This document shows, piece after piece, positions 1 through 5,375 of a DNA stretch of 6,985 nucleotides. Each line of letters starts with the position of its first letter. Within the stretch, counting starts at the first letter, position 1. The stretch spans positions 1-6,985 of the forward strand of contig CAKTGD010000085.1 in NCBI GenBank assembly GCA_934561335.1. The letters are read 5' to 3'. The notes beneath the pieces are model-generated. The model saw only the letters and a program-made list of their open reading frames with translations, searched no databases and had not been told where the DNA came from. The position numbers and the translations under genes are program-made. Source of the DNA: an uncultured Oscillospiraceae bacterium. GTDB lineage: Bacteria; Bacillota_A; Clostridia; Oscillospirales; Oscillospiraceae.

Positions 1-1438
1 CCCTAGACGAACTCAAATCGTCGATGGTCACATCAGAATGGCTGTCCTGTGTGTTATACAGGACAGTCATTTTGTCATCATAGAGGTAAATCCTGTTGAC
101 AAAAGTATCCACCAGTGCCTGCCGATATTTAAGGTCATTTACATCGCCTTTACGGAACTGGTTCAGGAAGAACCGCACTTCATTGACCGTGGGCGTAGGG
201 TGGGAGGAAGTCTCCACAAGAATCTGCTGTTCCAGCTCGTTGCGTTCCCGTTTCTTCTGGGAGATACGCTCCGCAATCACATCGACGATTTGACCACTTT
301 CAAGGGCCTTAAAGAGATTTTCTGTAGCCCGCTCGTTTTCTTTTAGGAGCCTTTTGAGCCGCTTGAGGTTATCTGTGTCTTTCTCCTGTTCGCAGAGCCG
401 TACAACTTCCTTTGCAATTCGGTCAATATTTTCCTTGGTCAGCAGTTTACGGGTTTCCTTGATTACCAAATCCTCAATATATGCTTTGCTGACAGTCTTT
501 TTATGGCAGGACTTGTCCCGGCGGTTGGTCACACACTGGTAGTAGTGATATTTGGTTCCGGTTTTGCTGGTTCCGCTAATGCCTGTCATAGCAGCCTGAC
601 AATACCCGCAGAATAGTTTGGTGCTCAATATGTAATTTTCGAAAGCCTTTGCACGCGCAGGGGCTTTTTTCTTTTTGCCCATCATATCCTGCACCTCGTA
701 AAACAAGTCATCGCTGATGATTCGGGGCAATCCGTCCGGGGTTTCTGTGCCTCTGTAAGTGTAAACTCCAATATACCGCTTGTTGCGGAGAATGCGATTG
801 AGGCTGTTTTTATTGAACTCGTTGCCGTAGGAGGTTTTGATATGATTTGCATTGAGGTATCGGATAATATCAGCCATAGACTGGCCGCTGGCGTACATAT
901 CAAAAATTTTCTGCACAACGGGAGCGGTGTCCGGGTCAATCTGAATATGTTTCTCGCAGTCTACACGAAAGCCCAACGCCAGATTGCCGCCTGTGGAAAG
1001 GCATTTTTCAGCGTTGATGTCCATGCCACGCCGTATTTTCTGTGAGAGTTCGACGCTATAATACTCTGCCATTCCCTCCAGCACGGCCTCCATCAGCACA
1101 CCAGAGGCATCATCAGAGATATTCTCACGGGCAGACAGTACACGGATACCGTTCTTTTTGAGCTTGGCTTTGTAGGTGGCGCTGTCGTAGCGGTTGCGGG
1201 CAAAGCGGTCAAGTTGATAGACCAATACGGCTTGAAAGAGCTTTTTGTCCCCGTCCGCAATCATACGCAGAAATTCAGGACGGTGATCGGTTGTGCCGGA
1301 AATGGCCCGGTCAATGTATTCGCCAACAACGGTATAGCCGTTGCGCCGTGCGTACTCATAGCACTCCTTCAACTGTCCCTCAATACTCTGCTCCGTCTGG
1401 CGGTCAGAAGAGTAGCGGGCATAGATTACGACATTCAT
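1..1438 (-). CDS. Large serine recombinase (site-specific integrase/resolvase family), 3' end cut by window edge
   Basis: This would integrate and excise a mobile element by serine-mediated strand exchange at att sites. The frame is open from ATG at 1438 to the left edge (479 codons), with no stop seen, so the C-terminus is missing. The N-terminal catalytic domain (about 1-140) starts with YARYSSD, in which S10 is the likely nucleophile and R8 a partner. It also has the D-R-A-I-S-G motif (43-48) and YQLDRFARN (74-82) with catalytic-type arginines. A recombinase domain follows (about 155-260). A zinc ribbon uses C277, C280, C302 and C311, and a lysine/glutamate-rich coiled coil spans about 345-410. 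This is the order found in large serine integrases. The start overlaps the upstream gene's stop (ATGA) and has an AAGGAG ribosome site 8 nt away. No frameshift is visible. The family is certain; whether it serves an ICE, IME or prophage cannot be told from this window. Confidence 0.95.
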   Translation of the reverse strand, partial: MNVVIYARYSSDRQTEQSIEGQLKECYEYARRNGYTVVGEYIDRAISGTTDHRPEFLRMIADGDKKLFQAVLVYQLDRFARNRYDSATYKAKLKKNGIRVLSARENISDDASGVLMEAVLEGMAEYYSVELSQKIRRGMDINAEKCLSTGGNLALGFRVDCEKHIQIDPDTAPVVQKIFDMYASGQSMADIIRYLNANHIKTSYGNEFNKNSLNRILRNKRYIGVYTYRGTETPDGLPRIISDDLFYEVQDMMGKKKKAPARAKAFENYILSTKLFCGYCQAAMTGISGTSKTGTKYHYYQCVTNRRDKSCHKKTVSKAYIEDLVIKETRKLLTKENIDRIAKEVVRLCEQEKDTDNLKRLKRLLKENERATENLFKALESGQIVDVIAERISQKKRERNELEQQILVETSSHPTPTVNEVRFFLNQFRKGDVNDLKYRQALVDTFVNRIYLYDDKMTVLYNTQDSHSDVTIDDLSSSR

Positions 1439-2355
1439 TTTATCCACTCCTTCTTCTGATTGGTTTCGAATAAGTACTGACCAAATTCATCGAAGTTTTG
1501 AGGTGTGGGCTCGTACTTGATTTTATCCATATAAGTATCACATTCGCTCACAAGTCGATTATAGAATTCAGACCCTTTTCCTGAACAACACTGCACATCA
1601 GGATTTGTGGCTGCTCGTCGAATCACTGCATTCTTTTCTGCTCTGAGAAATTGAATCGTCTGGCGAACAGTTTCTTCACAAGTTTTAGGGCTACTGCGTT
1701 TCTGAGAAAAACGATTCTGATATGAACTTATCCGACCGCAATAAAGTTGCTTGAAGTTTGTAGTAACAAAGCCTTTTCCGCAATGGCGACAAACTGCCAT
1801 TTTATAACCGTTGAGTGCATAGTAGTGCATGATAGCCACGACCATGTCTAATGCAGTGCAGCAGGAATATTCGACCCAATGATCTAAGTGAGCAACTTTT
1901 GAATACTCAATGATTGGAATGCTATAGGAAATAGAACCAGATTCAATGCTCGATTGCTCACTTTGATAGATATTTACAGATAATTTTGCATCATATTTTC
2001 GGGCTAGTTTCCAAATCTCCTCTGCTCTTTTATGAGGGAGTTTGCGAGATTCTTTCAATACTGGCTCTGCTTCACTTAAAAATTGAAATGACTTCTTTAC
2101 ATTATCATAGCGGAGTTCCATCCATGCGGCATCATAGGGGACTTCTATATTACTGAATAAGCATCCGAAAACATGATTCTGTAAATCAAAATAAGTTTTA
2201 GGCCGCCCACGCTTTCCGTGTTCTGTCCTTTTGATGTTCGTATAATCCAGAATTACATCTAGGAGATTGAATGCTTGTCGATGACTTTGGTCTAAAGTTT
2301 GCAGTTCAGCGGATGTATCCCCGTTTTCTTTTGTGATTATCAGTTTATATTCCAT
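1435..2355 (-). CDS. Zinc-ribbon-like protein of unknown function, translationally coupled to the recombinase
   Basis: A 306-aa protein whose function I do not recognise with certainty. It resembles uncharacterised proteins encoded next to clostridial serine recombinases (possibly the DUF6076 group, from memory and unverified). The clearest feature is a likely zinc site, C189-x2-C192, C206 and C226, in a setting (CRHCGKGF) reminiscent of zinc ribbons. It is followed by a basic stretch (about 208-225) and an R/K-rich helix (230-248) that could bind nucleic acid. The basic segment K-R-G-R-P-K near residues 48-53 resembles an AT-hook core (GRP). No signal peptide or membrane segment is seen. I chose ATG at 2355 because GGAGTG lies 8 nt upstream. 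The TTG 30 bp earlier has no ribosome site and sits at the predicted transcription start. The stop overlaps the recombinase start by 4 bp, so the two are probably made together. Its codons look more A+T-rich than those of the recombinase. Confidence 0.85.
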   Translation of the reverse strand: MEYKLIITKENGDTSAELQTLDQSHRQAFNLLDVILDYTNIKRTEHGKRGRPKTYFDLQNHVFGCLFSNIEVPYDAAWMELRYDNVKKSFQFLSEAEPVLKESRKLPHKRAEEIWKLARKYDAKLSVNIYQSEQSSIESGSISYSIPIIEYSKVAHLDHWVEYSCCTALDMVVAIMHYYALNGYKMAVCRHCGKGFVTTNFKQLYCGRISSYQNRFSQKRSSPKTCEETVRQTIQFLRAEKNAVIRRAATNPDVQCCSGKGSEFYNRLVSECDTYMDKIKYEPTPQNFDEFGQYLFETNQKKEWIK

Positions 2356-2361
2356 CTTACA

Positions 2362-2367
2362 CACTCC
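2362..2367 (-). promoter_or_regulatory. Ribosome binding site that fixes the start at 2355
   Basis: GGAGTG on the minus strand; its GGAG core (2364-2367) is 8 nt before ATG 2355. An in-frame TTG at 2385 is preceded directly by a TAG stop and lacks any purine-rich site, so the shorter protein is preferred. Confidence 0.7.
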
Positions 2368-2390
2368 AAAAATATTTCCTTTCAACTACA

Positions 2391-2419
2391 ATCATAATAC
2401 GAAAACGCTTATAAGTCAA
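2391..2419 (-). promoter_or_regulatory. Sigma-A-type promoter for the zinc protein-recombinase operon
   Basis: Read on the minus strand, a -35 box TTGACT (2414-2419) and a -10 box TATGAT (2391-2396) are separated by exactly 17 bp, close to the vegetative consensus. The expected transcription start is near 2384, giving a leader of about 30 nt before the ATG at 2355. No obvious operator overlaps the boxes, so transcription of the recombinase operon may be constitutive unless a regulator encoded elsewhere acts here. Confidence 0.8.
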
Positions 2420-2441
2420 GATGCTTCATTTTTGATAAAAT

Positions 2442-2470
2442 ACCGCCATAGGGTTCCTCGGAAGGGCGGT
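2442..2470 (+). promoter_or_regulatory. Possible RNA hairpin covering the ribosome site of the small protein
   Basis: ACCGCC at 2442-2447 can pair with GGCGGT at 2465-2470. The 17-nt loop holds most of the GGAAGGG ribosome site (2460-2466) of the gene starting at 2472, and TTCC (2454-2457) is also complementary to GGAA. The stem ends within 2 nt of the ATG. This could hold down initiation, but the stem is short (6 bp) and its use is inferred. Confidence 0.35.
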
Positions 2471-2471
2471 G

Positions 2472-2660
2472 ATGCAAGTGGAACAGCTTGATATTGTACT
2501 GGATCAAAAACAGGCCCAAATTTTCGCGCGAGCTATTTACAAAAATGTGTCTGCTTACATTCAGACCCACCAAGAGGAATATGAACAATTTTTGCTTGAA
2601 GAGAAAGGCGCGGATGCAAATGATGAAGATCAGAGTCCACATAGATCCAAAGGGCTATGA
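2472..2660 (+). CDS. Small protein of unknown function upstream of the replication protein
   Basis: A 62-aa acidic protein that I do not recognise with confidence. Its first 45 residues look like two amphipathic helices (EQLDIVLDQKQAQIFARAIY, then VSAYIQTHQEEYEQFLLEE), followed by a charged tail, which is a believable small soluble protein and not random translation. I chose ATG 2472 over the adjoining GTG 2469 because GGAAGG lies 6 nt upstream of the ATG. The last 47 bp overlap the start of the primase-helicase gene in another frame, so translation is probably coupled and the small protein may act with, or set the dose of, the replication protein. I could not pick out a convincing promoter between 2386 and 2460 on this strand. 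No membrane segment or cysteine motif is seen. Confidence 0.65.
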   Translation: MQVEQLDIVLDQKQAQIFARAIYKNVSAYIQTHQEEYEQFLLEEKGADANDEDQSPHRSKGL

Positions 2661-4932
2661 TGAAAAGCCCTCCGGCAAGGAGATAGGGGGAATCAAAAGC
2701 AGACTGCAAAAAGGCACCAGACCTTCCCTTGTTACGCTGGAAGAACTGGTGCAGAAAATCAGAACAGGCCATTCCATCAGCCCCGGAATCATGGAGGGCA
2801 TGAGCGCAAAGAACTGGAAGGAACAGCAACTATTTATGGTCGATATTGATAACGAGGAAGATGGGCCGATACTCCGTATTAAAGATGCAAGAGCCATTTG
2901 CCGTGATAATGGACTGCCTCTTGCATTTTGTTATCAGACTTTTAGTTACACAAAGGAACACCCCAAATTCCGCCTTGCTTTTGTGATGGACAAACCTATC
3001 ACGGACGCTGGTATGCGAAAGCATATCATGGAAACTTTGGTGAATTTATTTCCGCAAAGTGACAAGAGCTGTGTAAACGCTGACCGTATTTTCCACGGCA
3101 CGAATAAAAGCGAAAAACTCCTCAACGAGGATGGCCGTATTTCGTGGGAGAACATCGAGGATGTCTCTTTCCCCACCCACCCGGAAAAACACCGTAGCGG
3201 CCATCCTAGCTACATAGAAATGCGCTCGGATTCCGAACTGGAGGAACTGGTGCAGAACTTTGATTTATTCGGGTATTTGAAAGAGCGCAACGGCGGATTT
3301 CGCCGCACGAGCAAGGGAGTAGTATTTCATAACTGTGAAATTTGCAAACACCATGATAACTTGATGTATGTGGAGGAAACCAATACATTTTGCTGTCATT
3401 CTATGGACAAGGGCGGCAGTATCATTGACTATTTGAAATACACGGAGGGTCTTACCACCGCACAGGCCATTGACAAATTGAAGAATGAACTGTGTGAACC
3501 CGTGTGGAAAGCACCTATTCCCTTTGAGGAAGTAAAACTGCCGTCTTTCCCGGTAGATGCCCTTCCCGCTCCGTTATGTGACTGGGTGAAGACCGTTGCA
3601 GAGAATACGGAAACGCCCGTTGATATGGCGGCTGTTTCAACGCTGGCGGCTCTTTCCTGTGCGGTGCAGAGAAAGTTCAAAATAGCTCCTAAGCGTAGTT
3701 ATAGTGAACCGCTTAACCTGTATATTCTCATCATAGCAAAGTCCGGCGAAAGAAAAAGTGCAATTGTTCATAAAATGGCTGATCCTATTTACCAATATGA
3801 AAGATCAGAAAACAGAAGGCGCAAGGAACAGGCGGAAATTGACTTGGCAAATTTAAGTAGTTGGAAGAAACAGATTGACGCCTTGGAGCGGGACGGAAAA
3901 ATTGAAGAGGCAACAAAGCTCAGAACAAAATATCGAAACCTGGAAGACAAGAGGGTGAAGCCCCTCCGTCTCATTGCAGATGATGTCACTCCAGAGGCAT
4001 TGACTTCTTTGCTCTCCGAAAATAAAGGGATACTTACCATTATCTCCACGGAAGGTGGCCTATTTGATACACTTGCAGGGCGATACTCTAATGTGGTATC
4101 AATTGATACCATGCTAAAGGCGTACAGCGGTGACCGCATTCGTGTGGATAGAAAGGGGCGGGAAAGTGAAATCGTCAATGACCCGGCATTGACGATGCTG
4201 CTCTCTGCACAAGACAATGTATTGGAAGGTCTGATGCGGAATGATGTATTCAAATCCAGAGGGCTAAATGCCAGAATCCTTTATTGCAGGCCAAAGTCTA
4301 AAGTTGGGACCAGACATTTTGACACGCCAGAACTGTCCGAAGAATTGGAGAAAGAATATCATGAGCTTATGCACACCCTGCTAAAAATTCCTTACCCAGA
4401 GGGCGGAATACCAAAGGAAATCAGGCTTTCTCCAAAGGCGTATGAGAGGGTTATTTCACTCTTTGATTGGCTTGAGCCTCAGTTAGTCGATAATCTTGAA
4501 TACATGAGCGATTGGGGAGCAAAATTCATTGGAAATACTCTACGCATAGCAGGGCTTCTCCATTGCGCAATCCATAAAGGCGAATCAGCTGAAATAGCAG
4601 TTTCATTAGACACTATGAACCGGGCAATCGAAATCGGAAAGTATTTCATGGCACATGCGTTATGCGCTTACTCGATCATGGGGGCAGACAGGACCTTGCG
4701 AGGTGCGAAGCAAATTCTGAAGCGCCTGCGGAATCAAGATAAAAGAGAATTGAGCAAATATGATTTGTTCCGCCTTTGCCGGGGAGAGTTTGCCAAAGCT
4801 GATGATGCAAAGCCTTCTATTGATCTGTTAGTTGAATATGGGTATCTGGCTGAGCGTACCTGCTCCGCTTCAACAGGCGGAAGGCCTCGTGGAAGCAGAT
4901 ACCTGTTGAATCCACTGTTTTTCGATAAATGA
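2614..4932 (+). CDS. Primase-helicase fusion: AEP-type primase, CHC2-like zinc domain, DUF3987 ATPase
   Basis: A 772-aa protein likely to prime and unwind DNA for replication of the element. Residues about 40-185 resemble an archaeo-eukaryotic primase: D77-I-D79 fits the metal-binding DxD motif, followed by KFRLAF (118-123) and a C153...R158 segment ending in FHGTNK. Residues about 225-290 form a DnaG-like CHC2 zinc domain (C241, C244, H246/H247, C260/C261, H262, then a GGSIIDYL motif). Residues about 310-690 match DUF3987-type P-loop ATPases: AKSGERKS (375-382) is the Walker A region with K381, and TIISTEGG (475-482) a Walker B-like strand with E480. A charged helical insert lies at 395-448. 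The C-terminus (about 695-772) looks like a winged helix ending in a GGRPRGSR basic patch. ATG 2614 has AAAGG 5 nt upstream; an in-frame ATG at 2488 would extend the protein but reads poorly, being the small gene in another frame. Confidence 0.9.
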   Translation: MQMMKIRVHIDPKGYDEKPSGKEIGGIKSRLQKGTRPSLVTLEELVQKIRTGHSISPGIMEGMSAKNWKEQQLFMVDIDNEEDGPILRIKDARAICRDNGLPLAFCYQTFSYTKEHPKFRLAFVMDKPITDAGMRKHIMETLVNLFPQSDKSCVNADRIFHGTNKSEKLLNEDGRISWENIEDVSFPTHPEKHRSGHPSYIEMRSDSELEELVQNFDLFGYLKERNGGFRRTSKGVVFHNCEICKHHDNLMYVEETNTFCCHSMDKGGSIIDYLKYTEGLTTAQAIDKLKNELCEPVWKAPIPFEEVKLPSFPVDALPAPLCDWVKTVAENTETPVDMAAVSTLAALSCAVQRKFKIAPKRSYSEPLNLYILIIAKSGERKSAIVHKMADPIYQYERSENRRRKEQAEIDLANLSSWKKQIDALERDGKIEEATKLRTKYRNLEDKRVKPLRLIADDVTPEALTSLLSENKGILTIISTEGGLFDTLAGRYSNVVSIDTMLKAYSGDRIRVDRKGRESEIVNDPALTMLLSAQDNVLEGLMRNDVFKSRGLNARILYCRPKSKVGTRHFDTPELSEELEKEYHELMHTLLKIPYPEGGIPKEIRLSPKAYERVISLFDWLEPQLVDNLEYMSDWGAKFIGNTLRIAGLLHCAIHKGESAEIAVSLDTMNRAIEIGKYFMAHALCAYSIMGADRTLRGAKQILKRLRNQDKRELSKYDLFRLCRGEFAKADDAKPSIDLLVEYGYLAERTCSASTGGRPRGSRYLLNPLFFDK

Positions 4933-4940
4933 ACGAGGGT

Positions 4941-4998
4941 GCGGTAAAAAGGCTATAAAGAGGATAAAGGTTTTTAGACTTTATACCCTTTATACCGC
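4941..4998. repeat. Iteron-like repeat cluster forming a 20-bp imperfect inverted repeat
   Basis: The arms 4941-4960 and 4979-4998 are reverse complements at 18 of 20 positions, around an 18-nt centre. The right arm contains two perfect tandem copies of CTTTATACC (4979-4987, 4988-4996). The left arm holds the matching units GGTAAAAAG (4943-4951) and GCTATAAAG (4952-4960), and a shorter GGATAAAG follows (4962-4969). Units are 9 bp apart, near one helical turn. This layout fits an iteron origin or a binding array for a small DNA-binding protein. On the plus strand it is not followed by a T-run, so it is not a normal terminator for the primase gene. Confidence 0.75.
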
Positions 4999-5060
4999 AA
5001 AAAAGAAATAGCGGCTATGTCACTGCAATCGTGGCATGGCCGCTACTCTTTATCCTCTTT
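4957..5060. repeat. 13-bp perfect inverted repeat spanning the repeat cluster and the RHH gene's 3' end
   Basis: AAAGAGGATAAAG (4957-4969) is the exact reverse complement of CTTTATCCTCTTT (5048-5060). The right copy lies within the last codons of the RHH gene. The two arms enclose the terminator hairpin and half of the repeat cluster, so this pairing would compete with the 4941-4998 fold. Confidence 0.7.
4999..5045 (-). terminator. Intrinsic terminator of the RHH gene
   Basis: On the minus strand an 11-bp stem (5035-5045 with 5009-5019, one G-U pair) is followed directly by TATTTCTTTTTT (4999-5010). The CAC/GTG inside the loop may lengthen the fold. The stem begins inside the TAG stop codon. 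In the plus direction the same stem is followed by a weaker pyrimidine tract with TTTTT near 5058-5062, so it may also stop transcripts from the primase gene. Confidence 0.8.
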
Positions 5061-5219
5061 TTGATCTGACAGATTATCAAGCGCGTATTCGCAGCATTGG
5101 CACACTAGATTGTTCAAAGAAACCTTTTGGGCTTGTGCTACTACATTTAACCGCTCAACCAACTCTGCCGGCATTCGAAATGTCTTGTTGACCATTTCGG
5201 GTTTGCTGACCTTAAACAT
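5043..5219 (-). CDS. Small ribbon-helix-helix (Arc/CopG-like) DNA-binding protein
   Basis: A 58-aa protein with the ribbon-helix-helix layout: a short strand around N11-K-T-F-R-M-P17, helix A (about 18-31, PAELVERLNVVAQAQ), a turn V33-S34, and helix B (about 34-50, LNNLVCQCCEYALDNL). It ends in an acidic tail. Such proteins are dimeric and use the paired strands to read the major groove, usually at short repeated half-sites. The cluster C40, C42, C43 in helix B is unusual and would sit at the dimer core. ATG 5219 is preferred because AGGTGAGG lies just upstream; a longer reading to 5270 has no ribosome site. The gene is divergent from the GIY-YIG nuclease gene and ends beside the 4941-4998 repeat cluster. 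It probably represses itself and its neighbour, or acts on the repeat cluster; its target is inferred. Confidence 0.85.
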   Translation of the reverse strand: MFKVSKPEMVNKTFRMPAELVERLNVVAQAQKVSLNNLVCQCCEYALDNLSDQKEDKE

Positions 5220-5238
5220 AGCCTCACCTCTTGGCACA

Positions 5239-5267
5239 AGTATAGATGAAAAACTGCGTGTTAAATA
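5239..5267 (-). promoter_or_regulatory. Likely promoter of the RHH gene
   Basis: A good -10 box TATACT (5239-5244 on the minus strand) sits about 20 bp before the RHH start codon. At 17 bp spacing the -35 position holds TATTTA (5262-5267), a poor match. That weak -35 lies within a GTGT/ACAC half-site pair, as expected of a promoter under repressor control. Confidence 0.45.
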
Positions 5268-5301
5268 CACACTATTTTTACACTTATATTTTTATGTGTA
5301 A
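5258..5301. promoter_or_regulatory. Candidate operator region: GTGT/ACAC half-sites between divergent genes
   Basis: Two spaced inverted repeats are visible: GTGT (5258-5261) with ACAC (5267-5270), and TTACAC (5278-5283) with GTGTAA (5296-5301). They lie between the RHH promoter and the nuclease promoter. Ribbon-helix-helix proteins commonly bind such short half-sites next to their own gene, so autoregulation is the simplest reading. The surrounding DNA is very A+T-rich, which makes chance matches possible. Confidence 0.45.
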
Positions 5302-5305
5302 TCTA

Positions 5306-5334
5306 TTGCGATGCGCCAAAAGATGCTTTATCAT
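5306..5334 (+). promoter_or_regulatory. Sigma-A-type promoter of the GIY-YIG nuclease gene
   Basis: A -35 box TTGCGA (5306-5311) and a -10 box TATCAT (5329-5334) are separated by 17 bp. Transcription would start near 5341, leaving a leader of about 35 nt before ATG 5376. The -35 box is 5 bp from the nearest GTGTAA half-site (5296-5301), so a bound regulator could affect it. Confidence 0.65.
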
Positions 5335-5375
5335 GTGGGTATGAATTCAAAAAAACAGAGAGAAGGACGGATACC

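Noticed and set aside
38..1473. Several plus-strand open frames across the recombinase gene
   Set aside because: The minus-strand recombinase is open and motif-rich through this whole stretch; the plus-strand frames are its antisense shadows.
2356..2385. A TTG start at 2385 adding 10 residues to the zinc protein
   Set aside because: No ribosome site precedes it and it coincides with the expected transcription start of the promoter at 2391-2419.
2420..2460. A plus-strand promoter using GATAAA or TAAAAT near 2434-2441 as the -10 box
   Set aside because: No acceptable -35 box lies at 16-18 bp spacing, so I did not annotate it; the small gene's promoter remains unidentified.
2488..2613. A longer N-terminus for the primase-helicase, starting at ATG 2488
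   Set aside because: The added 42 residues are read from the coding sequence of the small gene in another frame, have a composition unlike a folded domain, and lack a ribosome site. ATG 2614 has AAAGG at 5 nt.
2741..3257. A near-identical short repeat (GAACTGGTGCAGAA) at about 2743 and 3243
   Set aside because: Both copies encode an E-L-V-Q helix segment in the same protein; a chance codon match is enough to explain it.
3789..4253. A 154-codon open frame on the minus strand inside the primase-helicase gene
   Set aside because: Serine/arginine/phenylalanine-rich shadow of the real gene, with no ribosome site and no recognisable motif.
4941..4998. Reading the 20-bp inverted repeat as the terminator of the primase-helicase gene
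   Set aside because: On the plus strand it is followed by a run of A, not T. The repeated 9-bp units fit a binding array better.
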